58,566 nucleotides of DNA from a virus. The notes beneath the pieces are model-generated. The model saw nothing but the letters and a program-made list of their open reading frames with translations. It did no database searches and had not been told where the DNA came from. The stretch is taken from positions 1-58,566 of IMG/VR virus record IMGVR_UViG_3300044648_000159. One strand, given 5' to 3'. The first letter of the stretch is position 1. Every line of letters starts with the position of its first letter. The translations under genes were made by a program, and so were the position numbers. Positions 32,241-40,837 of this stretch are shown here, one piece after another.

Positions 32241-32960
32241 CTAGTAGTAGTGATCGTGAATCCAGGGCGACGCCTGAAGCGCCGAGTAACACCAAGGATC
32301 CGGCCGGCCATGAAAAATCACGATGCGGGCACCTTTGGGTAACTTGCTCTGGAATTGCTTCACGCAGTGGTCGCGATAAGAGTAGACACCGTGCTTTGGC
32401 CCCCAACCCGCTAGCTTCTTCCGCATGACGTAGTAGAGCCACGATTGATCGGAGCCCTTCATCTTGCCGTCTTGAGTCGCGAGGCGCGGCGATTTCACCG
32501 GATCGAAGGTGTCCCATATGTCGGTGTGGGCGCCCGCGGTAGCCATCACCATTGACGCGCAGTGCGTGATTGCCGGATTCCCGGTCTCCCACATCAGGAA
32601 GGGTTCTTCGCGGTGGAAAATCGGCGTCAGGTCGTCAGTAACCACTACATCCAGATCCATGAGCACCATGCGCGTGCCGCGGCCAATCAGATCGGCAAAC
32701 CAATCGGAATGCACCTTCAGCCGTCGATAGCAACTCGGGCCGGCGGGCCATGAAGGATTCGGGATGGCGGCGTGGTCGTCCCACAGCGGAATGTGCTCGA
32801 CCTCAGGATCCAGCCCAGTCGCATCGTCCGTCACGCAGATGAAGCGGAACGGATGCGGATAGTGGCGCGCCACCATGCGCCGGAGCGTGTTTACATGGAC
32901 CGGTAAGAACGTGCTGCGGTAGCCAGGCTTTGACCACTTAAACGCGATAACAGCAATCAT
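32241..32960 (-). CDS. Glycosyltransferase (GT-A, GT8-like)
   Basis: A 239-aa protein with HVNTLRRMVARHYPHPFRFI, SCYRRLKVHSDWFADLIG, and MDLDVVV (the DxD metal/nucleotide-sugar motif, about residues 101-107), ending with GARIVIFHGRPDPW. This is the layout of small GT-A glycosyltransferases. Part of a block with GDPD, ATP-grasp and two Rossmann-like proteins. The substrate could be host envelope glycan, virion or DNA. Confidence 0.82.
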   Translation of the reverse strand: MIAVIAFKWSKPGYRSTFLPVHVNTLRRMVARHYPHPFRFICVTDDATGLDPEVEHIPLWDDHAAIPNPSWPAGPSCYRRLKVHSDWFADLIGRGTRMVLMDLDVVVTDDLTPIFHREEPFLMWETGNPAITHCASMVMATAGAHTDIWDTFDPVKSPRLATQDGKMKGSDQSWLYYVMRKKLAGWGPKHGVYSYRDHCVKQFQSKLPKGARIVIFHGRPDPWCYSALQASPWIHDHYY

Positions 32961-33601
32961 TGCATCAACTGCCGCACGCGCATCGTCTCTAGCAGGTGCA
33001 CTCCGTACCCCATCAGGCGCGCAGCCATCGCCCTATCCGCGACTTCGTATGAAACCCATAGGAAGCCGGGCCACACCTGCCCCGTAACGTGCTTCTGGTC
33101 AATGAACACGTACTCGGGCTTGTGTACATCGCAGGCCGCCTGACTTTTCGGGCCTAAGTCGGGAAGGACGAAGCCAATCCGATAACCCTTGACCCGAGCA
33201 AGTAGCGCCGCATCGTGATCGAATGAGACGATCACGCACCGATCCGGGGGGCACACCTCGCACACCCGATCCACGACCGTTCGTGCGCCGAACTTGGTCA
33301 CGCCGTCGCGCTTGATCTCTATGAATGCGGTCGCCTCTCCCAACGCCGCAATGCCTTCCGACAAGGTCTCGACACCGAGAAACTTCAATCCTTCGGCGCT
33401 CGTATCGAACGAATCACGGTCTTTGCCGAACAACCTGAGCAAACAAGCGTCGTGCATCAGGACGGGCACTTGGTCGCTGGACATTTGGACGTCTAATTCG
33501 ACAAACCGAGCACCGAGTTCAACGGCAGAGCGTATTGCGGCGACTGAGTTTTCCCGGTGCTCAAGCGCATTGCCGCGGTGAGCGACGATGCGGTCTCTCA
33601 T
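32957..33601 (-). CDS. Glycerophosphodiester phosphodiesterase family protein
   Basis: A 214-aa protein from ATG 33601. IVAHRGNALEHRENSVAAI, ELGARFVELDVQ and VLMHD contain the catalytic H-R-E-x-D-H set of GDPD enzymes; EIKRD and WVSYEVADRAM fit the rest of the TIM barrel. No signal peptide, so it acts in the cytoplasm or on the virion. It overlaps the glycosyltransferase by four bases, so the two are coupled. Confidence 0.9.
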   Translation of the reverse strand: MRDRIVAHRGNALEHRENSVAAIRSAVELGARFVELDVQMSSDQVPVLMHDACLLRLFGKDRDSFDTSAEGLKFLGVETLSEGIAALGEATAFIEIKRDGVTKFGARTVVDRVCEVCPPDRCVIVSFDHDAALLARVKGYRIGFVLPDLGPKSQAACDVHKPEYVFIDQKHVTGQVWPGFLWVSYEVADRAMAARLMGYGVHLLETMRVRQLMQ

Positions 33602-33801
33602 GTGACTATGCCGTTGCCTGCGGCATATGCGCGATCCTGCTCCGTTAGAACCTTCGGGTTGTCGCCGGATGGAGGAACCTGCCCGTAGCCACCACATCGT
33701 GGACAGATGTGATTGTTCACTCGCATGACAAGCCCGCTTCTATTATCCCCTGTACCGGCGCATAGCCGACACCGACAAGATGTATCTGTCAAACTCAGCA
33801 T
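33598..33801 (-). CDS. DnaJ-type zinc knuckle protein
   Basis: A 67-aa protein with CRCRLCAGTG and CPRCGGYG, a two-site DnaJ-like zinc pattern. Coupled to the GDPD gene by a four-base overlap. Resembles the early protein at 8929-9123. Confidence 0.7.
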   Translation of the reverse strand: MLSLTDTSCRCRLCAGTGDNRSGLVMRVNNHICPRCGGYGQVPPSGDNPKVLTEQDRAYAAGNGIVT

Positions 33802-34115
33802 GGATAGAGAACCTCTCGCGCCCGGTGCTCGCACTTGTACACCTCGACACAGTGATCGGGTTCCCAGAAATAGATGTAGTCCGCGAGCGCGCCCAGAAAC
33901 AACCCGGCGGCGCGCTTCCATCCACGTTCGGTCGAGATCCAGCGGCCCAGCAGCCCTGAGATGGTTTCGCGAGGCAATGCCCACGGCAAGAACACAACCG
34001 CACAGAGGGCCATGTTCAGAACGATGTATATGACGAACACTCGCGAAAGAAATCGACGCCACAGCGGACGACGTGCGGCGATTTGGGTTGCTATCGCTAG
34101 TGCTTCTTCTGCCAC
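33795..34115 (-). CDS. Membrane-associated accessory protein
   Basis: A 106-aa protein taken from GTG 34115, within the end of the ATP-grasp gene. A hydrophobic segment (about 24-46, VIYIVLNMALCAVVFLPWAL) gives one membrane span; the C terminus has WEPDHCVEVYKCEHRAR. It is the only membrane protein of the accessory block and may tether it to the membrane. Confidence 0.6.
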   Translation of the reverse strand: MAEEALAIATQIAARRPLWRRFLSRVFVIYIVLNMALCAVVFLPWALPRETISGLLGRWISTERGWKRAAGLFLGALADYIYFWEPDHCVEVYKCEHRAREVLYPC

Positions 34116-34990
34116 GTTCCAGCCTCGAGTTCGTCCAACATCACATCCCAAATCTGATTCCACGTCTTCCCAGATCCGAAAAACGGGGCAGCGCCACACG
34201 CTCCGGGCGATGGCCAGGGAAAAGCCAAACTGGATTCGATAAATCGCCACTGGTCGCCGTCCTGCAAGACGTCGATTGCACACCAACGTGTGTCGATTGC
34301 AGCAAACACCTGATCGGCATACGCGAGCAGCGACTGAACCTGCGGCGTCACCGTCATGACCGGCCCGACGTTTCCGGTCTGCGCGACTGGTTTATCTGGG
34401 TAGCAATACCGCATGAATGCCGCTCGCTTCGTTCCAACTGCATTCACACGCCACGTCACCGTGTGCGGAATGAACTGCTGCAGAAGTGCGTAGCCTTTCT
34501 GCACCGATCGTGCATTCCCGGCGCAGTGATGCACTGGAACGCCCGCAGCGAACAGCGACGCCACGTGCGCAATCGCCTCGTGCTTGTTCTTCAGGATGCG
34601 AACGTTGACAGAGCTGGCGCCTACATCCGCCTTGCTGACCAGCGGATAGGGCGCGGACTGCTCGCAAAACTGCAAAGCCTCGTCGCGATCCGTGAATCGC
34701 CACGTCGGCGGCATCCATTCCGACCAGCGCCGAAACTGTTCGGACTTGGCCTCGTACACCCTGACCTGTGCCTCGTCCTGAACCATCGTCAATCGAGCGG
34801 ACATCAGGTCGTAGTCGCGCTGGTTCCTCTGCAGCGCCTGCGGCTCGGCATGGCACCGAATGAAGCCGACGCCGTCTGTATTCACTTCCTCGCCGCGGAA
34901 GATCCGCCGGGCATCGTACCCGCGGGCCTTTGCCGCTTTGATGAGCGACTCGAACCACACGTGACGCTCGTCAAGAACAAATAACTTCAC
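34097..34990 (-). CDS. ATP-grasp-like protein
   Basis: A 297-aa protein. A Rossmann-like N-terminal part (about 1-90) is followed by YPLVSKADVGASSVNVRIL (ATP-binding Lys and Gly-rich loop) and AIDVLQDGDQWRFIESSLAF (acidic metal ligands), the order found in ATP-grasp ligases. Overlaps paralog B by 20 bases. It probably ligates an amino or carboxyl group in the pathway of this block; substrate unknown. Confidence 0.75.
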   Translation of the reverse strand: MKLFVLDERHVWFESLIKAAKARGYDARRIFRGEEVNTDGVGFIRCHAEPQALQRNQRDYDLMSARLTMVQDEAQVRVYEAKSEQFRRWSEWMPPTWRFTDRDEALQFCEQSAPYPLVSKADVGASSVNVRILKNKHEAIAHVASLFAAGVPVHHCAGNARSVQKGYALLQQFIPHTVTWRVNAVGTKRAAFMRYCYPDKPVAQTGNVGPVMTVTPQVQSLLAYADQVFAAIDTRWCAIDVLQDGDQWRFIESSLAFPWPSPGACGAAPFFGSGKTWNQIWDVMLDELEAGTWQKKH

Positions 34991-35498
34991 GCAACTCGCC
35001 CATTGGAAACCGTTTCAGCGCCGAACCCGGCGTGCAGTTGATGACCTCGCCCTGACGCCAGCCGTCGAACTGCTTTAGAAACGCCGCGAACCTTGCGGGC
35101 GTCGTGTTCTTCAGTGGCTCGGGGTGCGCGCCGAAGTAATGCGTGCCGTGCATGTCGAAGCCGAGCAACAGGATACGGCTCGCGCGAAACACGTCCCGCG
35201 CAACGCGCATGCCTTGCAGGCCGCTGTTCACCCCGGAATTGAACTCGCCGGTCTGCTCCAGGCGCTCCACACCGGGATAAGGCACGCCACAGAATCTGCG
35301 ACCCTGGAACTTCGACGCGTCCGGGTTGTTCAACCACCAGTTGCTGTCGTTGCTCACGATCGCATCGGCCCATGGCGCCAGCTTGTACATGTCCGAGATG
35401 GCCACAGCGCCGCACTTCCCAGCTTCATGCACTTCGCGAACGTATTCCACTTGCTCAGCCGTTACCGACTGACCAGTGGCGAGCACGACGAAGTCCAA
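34971..35498 (-). CDS. Rossmann-like DUF115/GT29-like protein B
   Basis: A 175-aa paralog of 31349-31873: FVVLATGQSVTAEQVEYVRE, VAISDMYKLAPWADAIVSND, NSGLQGMRVARDVFRASRIL, GFDMHGTHYFGAHP, CTPGSAL. First gene of the accessory block, directly after the head closure gene. The duplication within one operon suggests two related acceptor or donor specificities. Confidence 0.75.
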   Translation of the reverse strand: MDFVVLATGQSVTAEQVEYVREVHEAGKCGAVAISDMYKLAPWADAIVSNDSNWWLNNPDASKFQGRRFCGVPYPGVERLEQTGEFNSGVNSGLQGMRVARDVFRASRILLLGFDMHGTHYFGAHPEPLKNTTPARFAAFLKQFDGWRQGEVINCTPGSALKRFPMGELREVICS

Positions 35499-35852
35499 TC
35501 ACGCTCCGTCGTTCACGCCTTCACTGCACGGGGCAGTGACGTATTCGAGGCCGCTGTCAGGGTCTGCCAGCCATCCGGCAGGGTTGTATATCTTGCCGGT
35601 GCTCGGATGAAGGATGCGCATTTGCGCAGTCAGCCCCTGGCGATGACGGATCGTGATTCGTGCGGTGATCTGGCTCTGCATCTGCTGGCTTGCGATAAAC
35701 TCGCGCACACTCAATGGTTCGATCGCTGCGGCCACATTCGTTGCGAAGTCCTGCCAAACGGTTCGCATCTCGCCCGTCGCAGGATCCTGCGCGTTGTGCT
35801 GCCTTTGAATGCTTATTCGGTGCCGAAGGCGACCAGCTGCTAACGTCGGCAT
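35499..35852 (-). CDS. Head closure protein (SPP1 gp16-like)
   Basis: A 117-aa protein: LRHRISIQRQH, TGEMRTVWQDFATNVAAAI, RITIRHRQGL and MRILHPSTGKIYN fit the head-tail joining family. Adjacent stop and start with the gene before. Confidence 0.9.
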   Translation of the reverse strand: MPTLAAGRLRHRISIQRQHNAQDPATGEMRTVWQDFATNVAAAIEPLSVREFIASQQMQSQITARITIRHRQGLTAQMRILHPSTGKIYNPAGWLADPDSGLEYVTAPCSEGVNDGA

Positions 35853-35854
35853 GA

Positions 35855-36223
35855 CTAAGCCAACGCTGGATCGCGCAACGGGTAGAGGATGGCCGTCACG
35901 GGCATCGGCAGATGCCCCTGATCAAATACCGGCCTGAAGCTACCTTCTCCACCCTCGTCCCGGTTGCGCCACAAGTATCCGACGAGAATCTTCGTGGCCT
36001 GCTGCACCTCCGGCCGGACGACCTCGGTGTAGACGATATCGTCATTGCTATCGACCACCGGATCGCCGGCGCTGTCGATCTCCGCCACATATGGGGATGC
36101 GCTCTTGAGATAGTTCAGCACCATCGCTGAGGCGGCATCGACGACTTCCTGGAGCTCGTCCTCATCGACCTCGTCGCCGCCACGGATCTGCAGCAGCGCT
36201 TGCTCAACGGTGATGAGCGCCAT
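35855..36223 (-). CDS. Head-tail connector (gp6-like adaptor)
   Basis: A 122-aa acidic helical protein (MALITVEQALLQIRGGDEVD, VDAASAMVLNYLKS, ATKILVGYLWRNRDE), matching gp6/gp15-like adaptors that bind the portal ring. Ends in LYPLRDPALA, typical of the family. Confidence 0.88.
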   Translation of the reverse strand: MALITVEQALLQIRGGDEVDEDELQEVVDAASAMVLNYLKSASPYVAEIDSAGDPVVDSNDDIVYTEVVRPEVQQATKILVGYLWRNRDEGGEGSFRPVFDQGHLPMPVTAILYPLRDPALA

Positions 36224-37158
36224 CAGGAGCCCCTCCCGTCACGACCTTTCTTCACGGCAAGGCGCCAGTCAGGTGACTGACCGGGCTTCCCACTCGGCGC
36301 GTCCTTCTGCGAGATCCAGTAGCTACCGTCGGCCGTCACCGCATCACCGCGCTCGTATGTGCGATCGGCCTTGTATACACCGCGCTCGAGCACGACCGGA
36401 ACCGTAAATTTGAACTCTTTGCGCTGCTCGCCCCGTTCGTGGATAAACGTGAAAGCGCGCTCGCCGTCGTGCTCGACGCGCAGATCATCGAAACCAAGGC
36501 CGTCTGCCCCGTCCTTTCCGTTCACACCGTCACGGCCATCCTTCGGTTTGTCGAAGGACGCCAGCAGACGCGTGTGGATGTCCTGTGCGCGCCGCTCGAA
36601 ATCTAGCGCCCACTTGTCGAACGCTTGCTGGAAATGCGGAAGAACATCGTCAACGGTGACTGACTTGCCGTCGGATCCGCGCTCGCCATCGCGCCCGTTC
36701 TGCGGCAACGGGATGGACTTGAGAAAACCATCGATAATTGGGCGTACATCGTCGATGGTGATGCTCTTGCCGTCGACCCCATCGCGGCCAGGGATGCCAT
36801 CTTTCCCATCAACACCGTCACGACCATCCTTGCCGTCTGCTCCAGGCTGTCCCGGTGCTCCGTCTTTTCCATCAATACCGTCTCGGCCATCTGTGCCAGA
36901 CGCACCATCCTTACCGTCAACACCGTCTTCTCCTTTCTCGCCCCGATCTCCGGGAGGGCCCACCTCACCCTTCTCGCCCGGATCACCCTTGATGGACTCG
37001 CCGGGAGCGCCACGCTCGCCGGGATCGCCTTTCTCGCCCTTCTCCGGCTGGAGCTGCTCGAGCGCCGTCAATCGCTCGACAATCGGCCCAATGGCTTTCC
37101 CACAGTACTCCTTGACGATGGCCGCAACTGACTTGGCCCATTCAACCGGGTCGTTCAT
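36223..37158 (-). CDS. Collagen-like protein with C-terminal carbohydrate-type domain
   Basis: A 311-aa protein from ATG 37158. The N terminus is helical. About residues 40-135 form Gly-X-Y repeats (GEKGDPGERGAPGES-like units rich in KGD/RGD triplets), a collagen triple helix; a shorter stretch follows near 205-220. The last 60 residues (YERGDAVTADGSYWISQ, GQSPDWRLAVKKGRDGRGS) resemble a small carbohydrate-binding-type domain of phage fibres. Trimeric fibre expected; its place between portal and connectors is unusual. Confidence 0.88.
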   Translation of the reverse strand: MNDPVEWAKSVAAIVKEYCGKAIGPIVERLTALEQLQPEKGEKGDPGERGAPGESIKGDPGEKGEVGPPGDRGEKGEDGVDGKDGASGTDGRDGIDGKDGAPGQPGADGKDGRDGVDGKDGIPGRDGVDGKSITIDDVRPIIDGFLKSIPLPQNGRDGERGSDGKSVTVDDVLPHFQQAFDKWALDFERRAQDIHTRLLASFDKPKDGRDGVNGKDGADGLGFDDLRVEHDGERAFTFIHERGEQRKEFKFTVPVVLERGVYKADRTYERGDAVTADGSYWISQKDAPSGKPGQSPDWRLAVKKGRDGRGS

Positions 37159-38513
37159 GCGGCTAACAGCTCCAACTTGAGCGCGTCGAGTGATTTTCGA
37201 TTCCACTCGGCACGACGTTCCTCTGACTCATCATTGACCGGCGGCGCGGGCGCTGGTGCGGGTGTATCCGACTTGCCGAACGGATCGTCTTTTGCGTCTC
37301 GCTTGGCGAGAGCTGCAAGGCTGAAGTTCTGCTGCTGCAGGTAGAGCACGTCGCCTCCTACCTGAGGCGCCCAGTTCTCCATGCGACGCGCTTCGTTCGG
37401 CGCGAGCAATGCGCCGCTGATCGCCTTGATGTGCGAATCCAGCCGAGTCGCCGGATCCATTCGCAGCAACACCCCTTCGTCGAGCCACACTTCAGACGGA
37501 TCGCCCACCTCAAGCCCTTCCTTGAGGCGACGCTCGATGTTCTCGACGATCGGCTGCAGCGCCTGGTCGTAGTACTGTTGGTTCAGCGCCGCCACGTTAT
37601 TCGTCGTTGGCATCTGTCCCAGCCCTAGTTTGTACGGCGGGACGTGAAACGTTGCGCAGATCATCTCGCCGGTGAACTTCAACTGCTCGATAAGCTGCGA
37701 GTCCTCGGCAGTGATCGTCATGGCTTCGTACTTCAGGCCATCGCCGAGCACTGCAACCTTGCCGAAGTTGGCACCGCTGTAGTTCTCCTGCCAAGCGGTC
37801 TTCAATCGCCCAGCAGTCTCATCGGAAATGGAGCCCGGCGCGGTGAGCAAACCGCTCGGCCGGCTCATGTTTGCAAACAACAGTGCACTGTTCTGCTGGA
37901 TCGCTGCGCCCTGCATGGCGGCGATACCACAGGCGAATATTGGAGATACACCTATGAGCGGGTGGTACAGCGTCCACAACCGATCGTGAATCATCTCACT
38001 CGCAGGTACGACGATGCTTTCTTCGACATTGGAAAGCCGATCCTCACTGAGTTGGTAGTAGATACCGCCATCCTCAGTGATTAAGGGCATCACTTTGCAC
38101 GGATCCAGGATATACAGTGCAACTACGAAGCCACGCTCGTCACGCTGCTTGAGGATGTAGGTGTTGCCATTCAAAAGCAGTGACAGTACCCATAGCCGCA
38201 TGAACTCGCAGTAGGTCTGATAGCGATTGGGCTTACGCAGTAATGGACGCTCGCGCGTCGCTACAAAAATGCGTTGTGTGCTGTCGTAGTTCATCACCGT
38301 CGCCGGCATCTTGCCGATGTCGCCGGCAATCAGCGTCGCACACGAAAATACAGCCCAGTTTTGTACGACCGTTGCGCGGTCTATTTCAACGTTCTGTTGC
38401 CAGGCGCCCGTAAAGGACTCGAGCACGCGCGGCCACCATGACCACGTGCTGCCTCCGATGGGCGAGAGATACGAGGCCGCTTTATAGAACAGGGCGGCGA
38501 CCTGCTTCTTCAC
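37155..38513 (-). CDS. HK97-type portal protein
   Basis: A 452-aa protein from GTG 38513. AVFSCATLIAGDIGKMPATV, LLLNGNTYILKQRDERG, HPLIGVSPIFACGIAAM, GGDVLYLQQQN-type C terminus are typical of HK97 portal proteins. It forms the dodecameric DNA channel. Overlaps the collagen-like gene by four bases. Confidence 0.95.
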   Translation of the reverse strand: MKKQVAALFYKAASYLSPIGGSTWSWWPRVLESFTGAWQQNVEIDRATVVQNWAVFSCATLIAGDIGKMPATVMNYDSTQRIFVATRERPLLRKPNRYQTYCEFMRLWVLSLLLNGNTYILKQRDERGFVVALYILDPCKVMPLITEDGGIYYQLSEDRLSNVEESIVVPASEMIHDRLWTLYHPLIGVSPIFACGIAAMQGAAIQQNSALLFANMSRPSGLLTAPGSISDETAGRLKTAWQENYSGANFGKVAVLGDGLKYEAMTITAEDSQLIEQLKFTGEMICATFHVPPYKLGLGQMPTTNNVAALNQQYYDQALQPIVENIERRLKEGLEVGDPSEVWLDEGVLLRMDPATRLDSHIKAISGALLAPNEARRMENWAPQVGGDVLYLQQQNFSLAALAKRDAKDDPFGKSDTPAPAPAPPVNDESEERRAEWNRKSLDALKLELLAA

Positions 38514-38701
38514 TATCGATCCTCAGCCGTCATGTCGCGGCGCTTGTATCCGCGATTCTTGCGCCGGCCTTCGACTTCGGTCTTCCGCGCTGCCTGAGCC
38601 AACAAGAGCACATCGACAAACTTCTCATCGCAATCGAACTCTTCATCGGCCACGATGATTCTGCCCCCGTAGTACATCTCTTTATTCGCGATGAGTTTCA
38701 T
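38513..38701 (-). CDS. Small head-region protein
   Basis: A 62-aa charged protein (MKLIANKEMYYGGRIIVADE ...), between capsid and portal genes. A mixed beta start and very basic C terminus. Similar small proteins are common at this place; possibly a DNA-binding or connector helper. Confidence 0.65.
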   Translation of the reverse strand: MKLIANKEMYYGGRIIVADEEFDCDEKFVDVLLLAQAARKTEVEGRRKNRGYKRRDMTAEDR

Positions 38702-38713
38702 GAATACCTCGGG

Positions 38714-38742
38714 AAAGAGGAGCCCGGTCGCCCAGGCTCCTC
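38714..38742 (-). terminator. Terminator-like hairpin after capsid gene
   Basis: On the minus strand GAGGAGCC-loop-GGCTCCTC followed by TTTCCC, in the 51 bp between capsid and the 62-aa gene. The U run is short, so it may act as an attenuator that favours capsid over portal expression. Confidence 0.6.
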
Positions 38743-38752
38743 GGAGTTGGGC

Positions 38753-40177
38753 TTACTCGCCCCAGTTGACGGAGTTGAGCCACGACACCGACGTCGAACG
38801 GGCCTTCGTCCAGTTAACGAACCGCTCAGCCTTGATGCCCAGCATGTTGTGCTGCCAGAGACTGACCAGAACGGTGGACGCAGTGACCGGGTTGGTCGGC
38901 GCATCGTCCATCTGCAACGATGCCTCGCGGCTAACATCGATCGACACCTGGCCGTCATCCGCCAGCAGGATCTCCGGCGCGTTCGCCAAAATGACGATCT
39001 TGCCGTTGGCCGAGGTATTCAGCAGGCCGTTGGACTGGGAAGTCACAACCGGCAGGCCGAAGAAGCTTCCGCCCTCCGCCGAGATGCCCGGAAACGACAT
39101 CTGACCCAGCGAGTTCACCATGGTGGACAAGCGCATCGCGACGACTGTGGGCATGATCCACACGCCGCCGACGACACCCTTGTTGTTGGTGATCCACTCG
39201 CCGAACAGCGTGTTCACATCCGTTCGGACGTTCGCCTCGGAAGTGCCGCCGCTGCCTGCCGCCGTCACGCCGTTGGTGATGGAAGCGGGCTTCACGTTGG
39301 CGGATCCAGAGTTGTCCGGATCCACGAAGTCCGAATCCATGACTTCGACCACCGCCTTGGCGAGATCACCGCGGATGATGGCTTCGGCCGATGGGCTCGA
39401 GAAGCGAGCCAGTTCCTCGGTAATGGCAGTGATGACCGCCAGCTTGGTGTGGCCAAGCGTGATGGCATCGAACGCCTGACGGCTCAGCGGTTTCGGAGCG
39501 CCCTCACCCACCCACTGGGCGGTGGCACCAGCGGTTTGCCGGGCCATGCGGATATCGAACGGAACACGTCGCAGGTTCGGGATACGACCGATGATCGTCT
39601 GCGGCCGCAGAAAATCGATGAAGTCGTTCACCATGTTGGTGTAGTACACCAACGGCGAAGCGAAATCGGAGTCAGTCGTGGTGCCGACGTCGACCGCGGT
39701 CTTGACGATCTGCTCGGCGGACATGCGCGTACGCAGTTCCAGCGCCTTGTGCAGGTTCGCATCGTCCTTGAATCGCCCTTTCGCGAAACTCAGGGCATCA
39801 GAGATGCTGCCCTTTCCCGCGGCCAAACATCCGACATACCGCGCGAAGTCGAGACCCTTCTCGCGCTTCTTGTCGAGCTGCACGATGTGCGGCGTACCGC
39901 CGCGCTGACGCGAGCCTTCCTTCTCATCGATGCCTGCATCGACGGTGACACGAGCCGCCTTGGAAACGTTCAATCCTTCCAGCTTGCGCAGGCGAACGAG
40001 ATCCTTGTCGACCGATTCGATGTCCGCAGTCAGATCGTCGGCTTCGGTGCCTTCCGCTTCGTCCAGACCACGCTCTTCGTCGATGGTCTTCTGGGTGATG
40101 TCATTGAGACGCGCAAGCTTCGCTGCGCGGGTGTTTTCAAGATCCTTGATTTGATCTTGCAGGGTCTTCTTTGCCAC
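38753..40177 (-). CDS. Major capsid protein, HK97 fold
   Basis: A 474-aa protein. Residues 1-115 form a coiled-coil delta/scaffold domain (QIKDLENTRAAKLARLNDIT); the mature HK97 part follows, with FRV-type motifs, AITEELARFSSPSAEAIIRG, GGVWIMPTVVA, and the E-loop/A-domain end WQHNMLGIKAERFVNWT. The prohead protease should remove the N-terminal domain. Confidence 0.95.
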   Translation of the reverse strand: MAKKTLQDQIKDLENTRAAKLARLNDITQKTIDEERGLDEAEGTEADDLTADIESVDKDLVRLRKLEGLNVSKAARVTVDAGIDEKEGSRQRGGTPHIVQLDKKREKGLDFARYVGCLAAGKGSISDALSFAKGRFKDDANLHKALELRTRMSAEQIVKTAVDVGTTTDSDFASPLVYYTNMVNDFIDFLRPQTIIGRIPNLRRVPFDIRMARQTAGATAQWVGEGAPKPLSRQAFDAITLGHTKLAVITAITEELARFSSPSAEAIIRGDLAKAVVEVMDSDFVDPDNSGSANVKPASITNGVTAAGSGGTSEANVRTDVNTLFGEWITNNKGVVGGVWIMPTVVAMRLSTMVNSLGQMSFPGISAEGGSFFGLPVVTSQSNGLLNTSANGKIVILANAPEILLADDGQVSIDVSREASLQMDDAPTNPVTASTVLVSLWQHNMLGIKAERFVNWTKARSTSVSWLNSVNWGE

Positions 40178-40781
40178 GGTCGTAATTCCTCGGGATGAGT
40201 TGCACCGGGCCGCGCTTGCGGACCGGAGTGATGTCCCGAGACGCCGGGGAAGATTTGATCAAGGCGACGCCGCCACGCTGCTCACGGCCTGACGCGGCCA
40301 GCAGTTGGCGATCAATCGACTTGATTGTTTGGATCGATGCATCGCCGTTCGCGGCGATAGTGACTCCGCTCAGCTCGAGCCAGAGCCACTTAAGAAATCT
40401 GACGCCGTACGTGCCTTCGATGCGCGCCGCCTCAATCGACTGGAATCCGATTGAAAGACCCCGTACGAGGCCGCTCTTGATATCGGCCCATGCATTGTTC
40501 AGGCGTTCTGCCCAGGCCGGAGGCGAATCTGCATCAGGAGTGACCAACTTTACGGTGACTTCGATGCCTTCTTTCGTGACCTTCGCCTTGGTGACGTGGC
40601 CGATCGGCTTTGTAGCGTCGTGTTGCCACAGAAATGGAATGGGCAACTGAAACTCCGCGCCTTTCGGCTCGACGATGTCGCCCATGCGATCAACGGTCGG
40701 AGTCGTCGCGATTCCAGTGAGCTCACGCTTGTCTTCGTCAAAGGCTTTGATCTCAAGCAGGCTGTGCGCTCGCTTAAGCAT
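40137..40781 (-). CDS. Prohead protease (S78, HK97-type)
   Basis: A 214-aa protein from ATG 40781. IKAFDEDKRELTGIATTPTV, IPFLWQHDATKPIG (catalytic His) and VRGLSIGF (catalytic Ser) mark the herpesvirus-assemblin-like fold. The C terminus overlaps the capsid start by 41 bases. It matures the procapsid. Confidence 0.93.
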   Translation of the reverse strand: MLKRAHSLLEIKAFDEDKRELTGIATTPTVDRMGDIVEPKGAEFQLPIPFLWQHDATKPIGHVTKAKVTKEGIEVTVKLVTPDADSPPAWAERLNNAWADIKSGLVRGLSIGFQSIEAARIEGTYGVRFLKWLWLELSGVTIAANGDASIQTIKSIDRQLLAASGREQRGGVALIKSSPASRDITPVRKRGPVQLIPRNYDRGKEDPARSNQGS

Positions 40782-40798
40782 TTGGACACTCCAGAATT

Positions 40799-40821
40799 GG
40801 AAAACCCGCATCGGATGCGGG
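40799..40821 (-). terminator. Terminator between TerL side and protease
   Basis: On the minus strand CCCGCAT-CCG-ATGCGGG followed by TTTTCC, upstream of the prohead protease start. It would stop leftward transcripts from the terminase side unless antiterminated, and would leave the head genes to read-through or their own promoter. Confidence 0.75.
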
Positions 40822-40837
40822 TGTTAGAATCGGCCCT

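Noticed and set aside
36359-37180. 273-codon plus-strand frame opposite the collagen gene
   Set aside because: Ser/Pro repeats are the complement of Gly-X-Y codons.
38438-40198. 586-codon plus-strand frame opposite the capsid gene
   Set aside because: Mirror of a strongly biased capsid gene; product is Arg/His/Asp-rich and shapeless, without a ribosome site.
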